A stretch of 64,000 bases of DNA from Eudromia elegans (Eukaryota; Chordata; Aves; Tinamiformes; Tinamidae): NCBI GenBank assembly GCA_003342815.1, contig PTEX01000004.1:9489508-9553507 (forward strand). Direction: 5' to 3'. The notes below the pieces were generated by a model. That model worked only from the letters and a program-made list of their open reading frames with translations, was not told where the DNA came from and made no database searches. Positions 35,501 through 49,200 of this stretch are shown in pieces. A program made the translations under genes and the position numbers. The stretch's first letter is position 1, and every line of letters begins with the position of its first letter.

Positions 35501-38500
35501 TGTACACTATTGACAACTTTATTAAATGACGCAGAATCTCAAGTGAGTCCTGTCAGGATTCCGCAAGAAATGTATCTGCTGTGTGGCATCTCACAGTGTA
35601 AACTGGAAACTCTTATCCATTTTTTGTTTGCTATTTTTAATTTTTTTTTCTAAGTGACNGTTCATACTGAAACGAATGCCCTAAAGAAATGTAAACATGT
35701 TGCACTGGTGTTATTTTATCGGACAAACTTCCAATCACTTAACATTTGTTTTTCTTCTTTCTCTAGTGCCATCAAGTGCCTTGCTCTCATTTTTATTTTT
35801 TTTTTTAGAGGTGGGAATACACAGGTCTCTTTTTTTTCCTCTCTCTCGAACAGTTTTATTTACAAGGAAGTGTATTGTTGGGGTTTTTTTTTCCATCAAT
35901 TATTTCAGTTCTCCTTTATGCCATTCCTCAGATCATCAGGCTTTCCTTGATCATGTAGAAGTAAAACTGACATGATTATCTCTATTCAGAACAGTACTGG
36001 GTATAGTCACAGTATACTCCAGGGTGTGTAGCAGATTCCTTTATCNGGCTCCAGCTCCCCTGCTGTCTGACCTGTCTGAATCTTATGGGCATGGTTTTCA
36101 CTCTAGGTCTCAAAATCCTATGAGAAAAAAAAAGTCTACCTTTAGCTAACAGTTTTAAGTTAATACAGCTAAGAAGCTACATCCAGGCTTTTATTCTAGT
36201 AAACTGCTAAGCCCTAAATGGTTGGGCTGGCAAGTAGGAAGGTAGAAATGCTTCTTTCCTCTCTCTCATTTTTATTTATTTCTGGGTTCTGGTTCCTCTT
36301 GCAAATGGATCCTGGAGGCTGAGTGAAGGTGAAAGGAGAATTCCCTGTTCTTGTTCGCCAGGAAGGAGGGCTGACAGGGAAGCCAAGGACAGCTGGCTGG
36401 CGGGGTGTCTTTGATAGCCCTGGGCTCAGGGCTCGGCTCAGGTATATTCTGTCGGGAGACCTTCTCTGCACCCTGTGGGCGACCTGTCAGCTACACTCCC
36501 TTCTCCCGGGGAAGGCTCTGAGCACAGCAGAGCTGACATAATTCTCATCAGCTTCCTTGCCACCCCTGGGTTTCACAAGAGTAGGTTAATTGTTTTAGAA
36601 AGCAGAGGAACTCAACTGTTTTTCTTTACTCTGCCAATGTATTAATCTAGCAAGTCTCATTTAGAAGCTGCTATTGTGCCCATGAGGGCTAGAAACTTTT
36701 TTTTTCTCAAAAACTGAAATCATATGAAGACATCATTTAAACTCCCTCTGCTTTTCTATGTTGTTAGCTACTTAATAATGAAATAAATTCATTCACTGCC
36801 TGTACAAACTATCACATTGATTTCAGTAGATGAACTGATGAGGGATGAGAAAGTGGATGTTGATGGGAAATGCAGAGACTTGCAGAGAGAGACTGAACGG
36901 TCATGGGTAAATTTCCACAAATACTTTGCCTTGGGTTTAGATCCTCTGGGTCACAGAGCTGCAGCGGCTATGCAAACAGTGAAATCCATAAGGTTTTGTA
37001 TTTTTTTTCTTTTATCTTTTTGACTTCAGAGTAAACTAAGTTTTATATTGCTGTTTGTTGTCTATTATTCTTTACAAAAATCTAATATGATTTAAAATTT
37101 ATTGTCTACTTGAACCTACATATAACCTCAAAGATCAGCACACTGATAGCAAGGGGTGAGAAGGAGCTCTTAGCTGGTTACTTGAAAAGCAAATGAATAA
37201 TATAGACTATTTCAGGTAAGACTCAGGAATAAACATGTGTATTTAAAGCACTCTTACAATGAAGTAAATCTTTATAAAGTAATTATCTGAGTTCTTTCAT
37301 TTTGGAAAGCCACTGTTACTATTTGAAACTTTGTTATGAAATCTACTGTAGGATTTCTTGTAGGGCAGTCCTGAATAGGATACTGGTTTTCAGTTTTCAC
37401 TGTAAACACCCATGGATAAGCCTCAAAGGAGTTGTAACTGTTCAGGTTTGCTGCATTATTCCAAAAAGCTGTTTGCTAATGCTGTGACCATGAATGTGAG
37501 GGAAAGTAATCCTTATCCATAATACAAAGTATTGCACCAAAAAAACAAACTAAATCAGCATATAACTGGGAATAACTTTGTCTCTTCCATTATTCTTTAG
37601 ATTAAAAGTGAAGCCAAGAAATTTATTCTTTAAATAGCTTTCAGAATAGATCAGGAAAAATAATTTTGCCTGGTATTTATATCCTTCAGTAACAACAGTT
37701 AGGATTTAGAAGGAAAGTTTTATTTTGACATGTATAAATTCTAGCATTTTGAATGCCACCTGGACTTGTTTGGAGATAGATGGGAGAGGTTTTTTGTTGT
37801 TGTTTGCTTTGCCATTAACTAAAAAGTAGATTACATATTGCACTAAGCATGTGCCAAGGTGAGATTTAATTCTGAGGGAAGGACTTTGGAAATTTCTGTT
37901 ACAGTTTTTAAATGCATAATCCTTCTTTTCCTTGCAAGTATTCCTACATACACTGTTCAATCTAGCAGAATGCGAAGTTATTTTCAAGGTTAGGCTTGAA
38001 ATGTGCAATGAAAATTAAGGTTTTACTTTATGATTCTTGAACACTGATAAAGAGGAAAGACTTTTCCTTCTCTGAAAAATGTTTTTTTTTTATATTTTTT
38101 CTTCCTCTGCAGTATGTGAGATACTATCAAATGGCAGTACAGGTCTTAAAGAAATTATAGATAACAGGGCTTATTACACCTGTGAAATTCATATTGACTG
38201 AGTAAAGGGAAAGCCTTTTTGGCCTTGAACATTTTATACAAACCACATACAAGCCAATCCAATATCCTCTGAAGATGAGACGGTAAAATACTACCAGTGA
38301 AGGGGGCCTTTGAAGAAAATGGGCAAATTAGTTCCCTCTCATTAGAAAATGCACTCTGGACTTGTATAGCAATGGTTTAGGTGTTTTTGTTTAATACAGA
38401 AGAAAGAAAAAAATCCCTCCGTATATCAAAGTTCAGAGGTGGTCTTGGTAACATATACATTATTGTGCTTCTTCATAAAGTTTAATTTGTTTATACTTTT

Positions 38501-41500
38501 TGTCATTTCACAAATTACATGGTTGTGATAATTACTAGTAGAATAGGAATGTAAGTCATGCAGGACTGTTGTATCTGAAGTATTTCATCCTGAAGCAAGC
38601 TTGGTGTCATCAGAGACAAACAGATGTCTGTAGATTTACAGGGCAGATTATAGTGGTTGTTAAGAATGAAATGGAAGGTTTAACGCTGACCATATGTGCA
38701 TTTTAATTGACTCATGCATTTGGGGATAGCATTATACTCATGCTGCTTGTACTTAAGCACAGTAAAGGTAAAAAAATGGTAATTTTTGATTGTCTTTCAG
38801 AAACAATTACTTACTCTATCACTCTTCTGAAGTCTAGAAACAAGTCCAGGATAGATCTTTATGAGTACAAGGGCTTTGGTACACCAGAGTGAAAAATATT
38901 TTATTCATGTGTTGCTTTTTGGACAGTCATATTCTGAGCTATATTACAATGATACAATAAATTGTTGAATACACTGTCTGCTGAATATGACCTCACCAAG
39001 AAAAATTTGATGCATTAGAGTAGGAAAGGTTGGAATATATCAACCTTAGCTGACAGGGGACTTTGAATTTTGACCTAACGCAGATGACCTTTGTGTGCAA
39101 TAAAAGTGAGCTTAATCTCCAGGTCAAGGTTGAGGTGAATGGTAGGGCAGTGTGGATTGGTTTGTGCTGGCTATGGCTGAATCACACCTTGCAAGCAAAA
39201 AAACAAAAAACAAAACACACTAGACTGATGCATTTCAGAGTAGCCAAATGCATTTTTACCCAAAGTTACATATATCTCTTGTACCATGTTAAGACAACTG
39301 ATTCTTCAGCAGCTGTGCACTCATTTGTTTGAAGTTTCAACCTAAAGTGTGAGGTACGTGTATTCTTTTCCCATAGATCATTGAATAGGAAAGCTGAATA
39401 ATACTTCTCCTCTAGAATGCAGGGGGGAAGAAAAGACTGCCAGATATATTGCCTTGCTATGAAAAAAGGAGAAATCTAGAAGCTTTATTTCATTGACAGC
39501 AAACCTGCCTTTGGAACGTTGAAGTTTATTCCTAAGTGGCTTATCCTTTTAGGAGGAACACAATTAAAAGAGCCCTGATATGTTTCACTGGGCAAATACA
39601 AAGAAAATGAGTCCTTTTGAGTGCTCCCTTGCTGTAAAATGTATTTGATCAAAGAAACTCGGTTACAAAATGTTTGGAGGACTGTCTAGGTTACATAATA
39701 AAGATATGTAGATGAATTTAAATTTTAAAAATAGTGTTTTATAGTAGTCGCAAACAAAATTTGCCTTTAAATTAAGTTCTCTTTAAATCAGCTAGGAAGG
39801 GAGAAAAAAAAAAAAACTTAAAGACTAATGGAAAGAACCTCTACTCCTTTAATAGAGCCTGCAAAATATATTCTCCAGGACTGATCAGCTCTGAAGGCTC
39901 TGGAGGTTTGATGATTGGAATGGCAGGAAATCACGCTTTCAGGACATAACGAATTGACTAGGCCATCCATCATTTGTTAGCATGCGCTGAAACGCCGGGT
40001 TTGTGTGCAGAGGTCTGTGATTTAGTAAATACTTGGGAGATGAATAGAGCTTACACACAAGGGAAGATATTGCTGTCCTTCAGCAGCCTTAGACACAGAT
40101 CCCTGCTGAGAAGGCCGTCTGACAGCAGCTCATCAGTAACTGGCCTGTCACAGTCAGTGATGCCCACCAGCCATCCCCAGTATATTAAATGCATTTTTAA
40201 TATCTGCTTCAGTAGATTTAATGAAGAAAATTTAGTTTCCATAGTCTGATCACTGCTTCCTCAAGTGTTTTAAAGCATTGACCGTAGCACTTCAGAGAAA
40301 AGAACTGTGCTGGTACCTGAAGTAGTTGATTGAAAATGAAAGTGAAACAAAATGCAAACAGAAGTGTCCTTAGCCAAACAATTTCCTTAAAGCCAAACAG
40401 GAATGTTTGGTAAAGCCAGTAAATGGTGCCTTGCTGTAGAGGTGCAGCCCACTGCCCAGCTTCGGAGGTGCAGTGCTAGGCACGTGGTCTATTCAGCGAG
40501 ACTGGGCTTGCAGGAAGATGTCCTAAGCATCCAGATTTCCGTGCTAGAATCTGATTGTCATTCTCTCTGGCTTACAGTATCTTGAAAGGATAGTGAAGAT
40601 AGAAGGGAGGAGTTGAACAGGTCACGTTTTTAATAATTCTGCAAAGTAACTTTGATTTTGTTTAGCTTTGAGCTTTTTTGCAGAAGGTTCTGTTGGTAAA
40701 GCTCATCTGAGCATTCCATGACTCTGTTTAAAAAGATCTGGGGAAAAACCTAGAGACAAAGTAAGACACATTGGAGAGTAAGACTTTTGCTCTTTTTGTA
40801 GCTTAGTAGGCTCATTGAGGCTCGTACAATACTAACATTCTGTTTGTAAGCATTTTAAGGACTTTTTAAAAACCTTGTGCCAGATCATATGATCTCTTGC
40901 TGTCTGTAGACAGACAAACTTCATCGTTGTTTAAATTTCCTGGGAGTTTTCAGGGAAACTTCGGTTTAGGTAAAGGCAACTCTGTAGGTTTCCGTTTTCT
41001 AATGAGCTGTAGGGCTTGTAGTATTTGCTTGAAAACAGCAAGGCATCTATTGAAAGAATCTATTTTCAACATTCACTTCCTGAGCTTTTTTTTTCCTCCG
41101 GAATCCACTCTGTGTTCAGGCAGAAGAGCAGGGAACTGCAGAATGAGACCTATAAATTTGATTCTTTTGTATGTCAAAACAGTAATGTATTAAATGCATA
41201 TTATTATAAAAATTTAAGATGTGTCTTAAACACTTACATTTTTATAACACATGGCAATATTAAATAATACATTTTCTTGTTAGCATCTGTTTGCTGTCAC
41301 TTTTGGCAGGAACCTACGATTTATTACTTAAATTAATGACCACAACCATTTTAGTTCTGATATATGCCCTTAAGCTTATCACATCACTTAATAAAATAAA
41401 GTACATGCTTCTCTTAGAGTCATTTTGTAATTGTTTTTTTGTTTAAGTTTCCAGTCTAATGAAATATCATTATATTTGTTTGTAATGTGAAATTCTCAGA

Positions 41501-44500
41501 AAGTTGAATTATATTTCACACTGAGTGAAGTAATGTTAAGGATTGATTTTAGTAAGAGTATGGAATACAGTAAGTGCTCCTACTAAAATTGTCTTCTAAG
41601 ACAAGCCTGATAGTGTATAGTCATCAAAAAGACCAATAGCATTAGAAAAGGACTGGAAAATACTGGTGTGTATTCCTTAGACCCAATGACGGTTAAAAAT
41701 CTCATTCCTTTGTTCGTTTAACTAACTGATACCGTGAAAGTATATGGCAGCCTAACATTGGCATGCTAAATTTCATGCTGTATCATTGGTTTTCAGCCTG
41801 AGTTTCATGGACTGCATTTTGTTTATGGACTTCAAATAAGGATGCAGAATAATTGAACTTTTGTTAGCAGGCTTAAATTTGCCAAACAAGAATTTTCTCT
41901 TGTGGGAAACGTATTCTTTATGAATCTTAATAGGTTGGAAACTTCTGTTTCACCAACAATGGAAACATTTTTAATTGATCTTAATGAATTTTTTCATCAG
42001 CAGTTTTTAATTCTAGACCTTAACAGTTTAAATAGGGCATTGATGTGAATGGGATACATTACCCTCTCCAGTATGCACTCCAGAGCACCTAGCAGTCTGA
42101 CTGATCAGACTGTCTTGTTGCTTTATGCTAGAGATATCTTAAACTTGAATCTGATGCTTTATCTTTCTCATCTGAATAGGAGAGTACTGTCCACCCGAAG
42201 TGGTGTAATGGGACTTCAAGTCCGGGTGTGATGCTGAAGACAACTTTGTCCTCTGCGTATCTGGAAGCTCTTAGCGGCATTTGATAGCACTGACTCCCAG
42301 GTACTTNCAGGAAGCTTCAACATGGAACACAAATGCCCCAGAATAGCACATGTCCTTCTTCCACAGAAAGCAGGATGTTTCTGTGAGCAAGACCCATGTG
42401 ATACCAAAGGCAATCTTTCATGTAAGACATGCCTGTATGAAACTGTTTTAAAAAGTAGCAAGACTGCACAAAAAGCATGACCAANATAGAGGTAACGTTT
42501 ATGTGAGGTTTTCACCTGAATTAATATAAAGAGTTTGAGTTTGGTTTTTTTTTAAAAAATTCCTCTTTGTTTCTGAGGGTGCACATAGCTGTAGTGACGC
42601 CATGTATTTCTGCATTCCCATTTGTGCCTTTCTAGGAGATAATAGAACTTCCCATCACTTCACTATTGCTCCTGGAAACCTCCAATATTTTGTTGCACCA
42701 CTCCTATGAAATGCAGATGTGCATTATGAGGCTGCAACTGGTGAAAAGTGCAGTAACTAATGGCCAGAGCTTGCGAGTAGGTTCCTCTAAATGAAAAGAC
42801 TATTGAATACTTGCTGTTTTAAGCCCTAGATATAAAGTGCATGTTGTCAGTCAGTAGTTTTTAACATTGATGAGCTATATGTCTTTTTAGACAAGCTCAT
42901 TATCTTGAATAGATAGTATAGAAAAATATTAACAAAAAAAGTATGTAAATTTCTGTGTCTTTCAGAGCATAAATACGAAGATTTGTTTTGTAGCAGATAC
43001 TTCAATTGGCCATGCAAGATCAGTTCCAAATACAGTGTTAAATGACCTCATTGCATTGAGAGATCTGACACAGAAATATAGTTGTCTTTGTCCTATTATT
43101 AAAAACAGAAGAGTTTAATTGTTGACCAAAAAGTCAGATTTTATTTTTATCTCATTTCTATTGGGTTCTTCTGCTATCAGTGGTGAAGGAGGAAAAAAGA
43201 AAATGATGCTTGACTGGATAGGTACATTGTTTCAGTCTATTTTTTTTTCTAACCATTTCTATCTGTTCAGTATATCCCATAAATTGGACTTCTTTTTCCA
43301 AATGGAAATCCCTTAGGTCAGCCAGGAACTGCTATCCAGAAGATTCCTGCTTGTGGTTGTTTTTTTTTTTAAACTCTATCTTGATGTTACTGGTGGCAGT
43401 CAAAATCAGTCTTACACATGATTGTTTTTTTGATAGGAACTTTCTACATGGAGAATTGTGTCCATTTGCCTAGCTGTAGTTGCTTGCATTTCCAACATCT
43501 TATGTCTCACGGATTTAAAAATATTATTCAAATGTTTCAGCTTCTCTGTAGATATTAATAGCCTTCCATGTGCACTGATTTGGGAGATTTTTTTTCTTCA
43601 GCATTTATTGCACATTGATCGTTGACTTCAGTTTATTTTGTAATTCTTAGCTTTTCAGTCTCTTCATCAAGGATAAATATGTCACTGCAACTTTGGATCA
43701 GGATGTTTACTGAAATAACTACTAAAATTATTAAAATATTCAGTAGAAAGAAAAGTGTTTAGTTTAATGTGCTTCTGAATATTAAATGTAATTAAAATAC
43801 TACATAGATGTGAAACCATTTGTTATATTTTCGCATTTGAAGCAATAGCTCTGTAAACCTTAAACTTGTAATTTTGCAAGTTCCACTTTATCATGTAGCT
43901 GTAAAAGGTAATCAAAATAAATCATAGAAGATGAAGAAATATTTTCTAGGGCTTTCTGTATGCTTTTAGAAGTGAAGCTTGATCCATGAAATTTTAGTAA
44001 GCGTATTAAATAATACAATATGATGTGCAACATGTCAGGTCTGATAAATTATTTTGTATAGGACATTTATACAACATATGGTGAGCTGCTATGTGAACAG
44101 CTTAATGACTAAATTATGTTAATCTTTCCTGCCATATTTACTTTTCATTTTTTAAAAAGTGGCATTTTCTGCTTTTTATTTTACTTTCTTGTTCAGGGGT
44201 AGATATAAGAAAGGTGTAGGTCATCTCAGAGAAGCGGTGACAGTGATCCAAGGTTCCTCAGCTGTGCAGTGCACATAACACAGATGTTGGGAGAGTCATC
44301 TGTCAGCTATGCCTCTCCTATGGAGTTAAAGTTCTAGAGGGAAAAGAATTCGACACAGTGCTGTNACTGTTACATTTTCACAATGGAAGAGCATGCAAAT
44401 ATTCAACCTCCTGCTTAGCAGTAGTGCCCTGTCTAATGTCTGTGCTGGTTAGAATAAAAAAATAGTGGGTGCATCTAGGGCTCATAGATCTGACAAAGGT

Positions 44501-46193
44501 CATGCTATGCTGGGCATTTGAATTGGAAATTGTCTGGACTTAGATTTTATAAAGCTCCCACTGTTGTCGGGGAAAATTTCAGCAGGGTTTTGTCCCTGGA
44601 GAGGCCTCTTAGGCCCTTTTCTGTCCTATGAATGAATTTAGATGTGAGGGTTTCTCCTGCCTTAAAACTGTTAAGTTCATTTTGCATACATCCCCAGAGA
44701 GAAAAACTGGCAGATGCTTTTGTCTTGGAAGTGTTTAAAAGAAAACTGCAGAACAGGAACAAGGGAGAGAAGGGGCCCTGCGTGGAGTCCCAGAACATTT
44801 TGGAAATGGCCAATATGCAGTTTTCATCAGTACTAAGGCGGGGCGCAATATGGTGCCTGGCGCTCACTGGGGAATATGAATGTTGATTAAGCATCCTCCC
44901 AGGCTTTGAAATCCTGAAAGCAGTGTCAGAATAATGGATGTTGAGCAAATGTCAAGCATTTGTTAATTTCTCTGTTATTTGGAGTTTATCTACCATGATC
45001 AATCAAATAAACTAGTGCTTCTCTGTTGTGGCATGTGTCATTGATATGGTGATTAGGTGGCTTGAGAGGCCTTCTGCCTTTTTTGCAGGTAACGGTTTAC
45101 TTGCGAGCAGCCGTAACTTTAAGATTGGTGTCTGGTTGGTTTAGTGGAGAGTGGTACGTTAACAAAGTACTTGAGGGTGCCCGAGAAAATGGCATTTGCA
45201 TATTTGCTCTGCTGAAAATTGAATTAATTCCACTTTTCCATCTTGGGCATTGTAGCTTTGCTGTTGTGGGGAAAAAGATATTGCTTCTAAATGAAAATTG
45301 ATTGAAGATTTTTTTATTATTATTTTTAAAAGAAGTTATTTAAAAATAAAGGATATCTGAACATCTCTACTTTTTTCACCCCAGATCAGTATTAAATTAT
45401 GGATTATCCCACTTCTCTAAATTTCTTGTCTTCTATAAAACAGGTCTTGACATCCCTATTTTTGCTTGAGGAACAGGTTCTAGTTCTGCTAATTTTTCCT
45501 GTCTTACATGTTTTATAATGTATCGAGACTGAATATTTAAATGTTGAAAAACACCAACAGTAAGAATAACAATAATAAACAGAAATAATCTGAAGAAAAG
45601 AATGACCTCTGTTGCTTTTTTATATGTAAAGGAAATGTTAAAATGGGAGAGGACAGTTTTGGGGGGAGTTTGTTACTTCCTTTGTTTGTTTGGGGGCTGC
45701 TTTTGAAAAGAGGCCTAAGGATGTTACATGNCAGGTTTCATTAAATTTTAGTGAAGTTTAGTTACTGTCTTTTCACAGACTTTTCATGAGAAGTCTAGTC
45801 CTTATGTGCTTCAATGTAAAGATGGCAATGTATATTTTTATTATGTTTTTGACAACTCCCAGAAATTTAAGACGTGTTGGTGAGTCATGCCATATGACTA
45901 GATGCATTTTGAGATCATCCTCAGTTTATTTTAACACAGAGCAAATGTTTGATGTTGAACTAGTTTTCCTCCTTCCTTGGTTTCCATCCATTACTCACTT
46001 GCCAGTGCTTCCAAGACCAGTCCAGCATTTTGGTGCTTAGTGGAGGTGATGTGATCTGGTGAATCTGTTGGTTGTTCATGGCAGAGATGATTGTGCTTAG
46101 CTAATGCCTGGAATAGGAGTTGGGCTGGAAATCCAACCTTTTCCACTCCCTTGACAATGTTGGAAGCAAAGCATATGGCCATTGTACTGGTTT

Positions 46194-46230
<37 letters not shown>

Positions 46231-49200
46231 TCAGAGAAGACAAAGAAGAAGGAAAAAATATGATTGTAGGGGTGGAAAAGAAGAAAAGAAGGTTAGAGAA
46301 GTTTCAAGATAGAATTATGACTCCCTCTTGTCACATATTCCCTTCACGTTGACTGTGAGTGAATGCAGTTGTCACAATCCTAGGTAGACAACTTTAAAAA
46401 AAAAGCTCCAAGACTGCTAGTTCAGAAGGAGATCCAGCTGTTGCCTCTTTGCGTATTCTGCCATGTTTCCTTTGGGAAGTGAATAGTGAAATTAAATTAG
46501 TTTATTCCTTCTATAGCACAATAAGTGATATAAGCACAATACACTTAGGATGGAAAGTGGACGTTCTAAACATCAACATATCTGATATAGTACACAATAG
46601 ATACAAAGCAAAGCACTGTAAGCTAGGTAGGAGAATATTATGCTGNTTTTTTTTAATTCAAGTAGCTTTAAAATGAAAAGCTTTAGCACATTATTTAAGG
46701 CTTAAGACTAAAAATCTCAACAAGCTATAGAGGGGTTAATTTGTTCCCTTAATTCTGTATGTTTCTCAAAAACAGAAGTTTTTCTTTAAATTGAGATCAT
46801 TTAAATTATATCCTCTGTGGGTTATGTTAATATTCTGCTTTTTATGTGTGTGTGTGTGCGCGCGGAATTAACAATTCTGATTTGATTGCCAGAAGTTTAT
46901 TTGACTGGAGGTGCTCAGTTTTGCCCTACAGATGACTGCGCAACAGTGTGTATGCTTGACACGTGATGCATGCAAATGCTAAATACAGTAGCAGCATGAG
47001 GCAAGTGTCATTAACAGTAATTTATGTAATGAAAGCCACCTGGCTGTCTTCATAATTAATTGCTTGTAAATAATAAATTTAAATATAATTTATAGTTTTC
47101 TAAATTTGATTATATATTTTTAACAGCAAATTGTTTAAGGGTGTTTTGGGATTTATTTAGTTTTGAATTGGCACAGATACGCTTCTTACATACAGACTAA
47201 TTTTTTAAACATAAACTGAATGGTCTAATTGTCTTTGAATTGCCATTTACTAACATAAAGAATATATACGTTTATGGTTTCCCCCTTTGCACTTCAAAAT
47301 AGTACAAGCTTTAAGATTTTAGTTTTAAAAACTAGTCTTGACAAGTTATTCCATAATCTGATTTTTTTTTCTGGGATGTAGAAGGGAAAAGGGAAGATAG
47401 GATAAGTATCCAACAAAATGAGGCATATGAGAATGTGAAATGAATGTATCAAGTATTTCTTGCCTGTAATAGCTTACCTTATATGTGAATGTTGTTTTAA
47501 CATACAGACCTTGACCCTGTCACGAGGGCAGGTATGAAAGGTGAGATGATGAATCACTGCTTTAAACTCCCTTAACTGCGTGTTAAGGTCCAGTGTAACT
47601 GTGGCCTCGGTGCACATTCCTGTGAAAAACTGTCATCTGATAATGTGGACCTTTGTGCATCTTTACCTAGTGTGCTTCCATTTAGACTGCAGTCCTAAGA
47701 GGAAGAGTTCAAACTTTTCAAACGTGTTTTTGTACAACCTTAGTTGAATTGAATTTGGTTATGGATGATGTTCATTTAAATGCCACCAACGCACGTGCAG
47801 CGGTTTGCTTTTCTGCCTCTGATATGGTGCTCTCTGCCTCCATTTGGGATATGTTCACTGGTGCTATGTGTGCATATTAAGAAGCATTTTCCTTGCTAAG
47901 AAATTTTATATTAAATAGGTGAGGGAATGGACCTAGATCATCTGCTCATATGTTGTCACAGGAGATTGAAGAGATTGAAGGCGGGAGGCCAGACTCTGTT
48001 TATAGACTCTCCCCATCACTTCCCTTTTGTCAAGGGGCTCCATGGCTGACTCACCACAGTGTACCTGAATTGCTCTGTTTTGTGCAAGTTGTGAAGGTTT
48101 TAAAGCTATGGAAGCCTCATGTTAGAATATTTATCTGAGAAGGTAGTACGATGTTTTAACATTGATACTGTATTCTCAACTCTCTTGGGCTGGGTATTTT
48201 TACTTGAATATCCTTTGTTTCTGTGTTACACCTACAGTTTTTCCCAGCTTGAAAATTAAACCTTAAAAAATAGTTTAATATACTCATGGAAGAGGCTTTG
48301 TCTGAAGCATTAATGAAAGAGTAATTATTTCCAAGGATCTTGTAAGTATGCATTAGGCATTTAGGTATGTTTCAAACATTCATGCAACAAGCACAGCACT
48401 GTTTAAATCTGAAATACGCTATTAGAAGAGTATTTCAGGCAAATTACTGTCTATTTTCTGTACTTGCTTGCTAAGACGATAAGACCAGCAAGTAGTTTAT
48501 TTTCAAGTGGAAACATCACTCATCTGTTCTTGTGTTTTCAGAATTCCATTTTTAATTGCAATATCCATTATTGTTTATCCGCTAGCGGAGTGTAATGCTG
48601 TTTTGCTCGCGATGTGCATACATATGCAACTGCCAGACTTGCATTTTTCTTATTACTTCTCTTTTTTTTCATCTTGGGGGTTGATCAGAAATACTTTGTA
48701 ACAATTAGATATTGCCTGTTTTGGCAATATTGCCCTTGTATTGCTGCTGCTCAAAGTTATTTTTTGTGGTGTGGAAAAAGAAGATAGTTCTGCAGGAATG
48801 GTAGCATTGTTTCGTGATCATTGTCCTTATTAATAATTTGTATTCACCTCTGTTTTTTATTTTCTTTACATGTCTCATACAGATTGTTCACAGTCTGCAG
48901 TTGTTTGAAAATATATTGGCCATTACAAAAGACACCAAAAAAATGAGATGTCTGCAGGAAGAATTGGTGCCCTGTTCTTAAAGGAACTTCTAAGTCTTTC
49001 TAAATGAAAAATCATTCGAACAGTATCTAATACTGGCAATTTTCCTCTGTCTGCTGCTAGAACTTATTGGCCAACCAGGTCAGACATTATTAAAGTTCAA
49101 GTGGCCCAGTGGGAAAAGTAATGGCCTTCTGCTACTATGAATTTTAAATGCTGCCATTTCTATGTATTGCACCATCATCTGTTCTTGCACATCACTAAAT

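Noticed and set aside
44547-44948. Overlapping long frames on both strands in intron 1 (133 and 84 codons)
   Set aside because: Neither translation is recognisable and both strands being open argues for chance or weak selection against stops. No splice signals define an exon.
45980-46227. Possible processed pseudogene or SINE ending in the A33 tract
   Set aside because: No recognisable parent coding sequence, no tRNA-like boxes, no polyadenylation signal at the expected distance and no clear target-site duplication.
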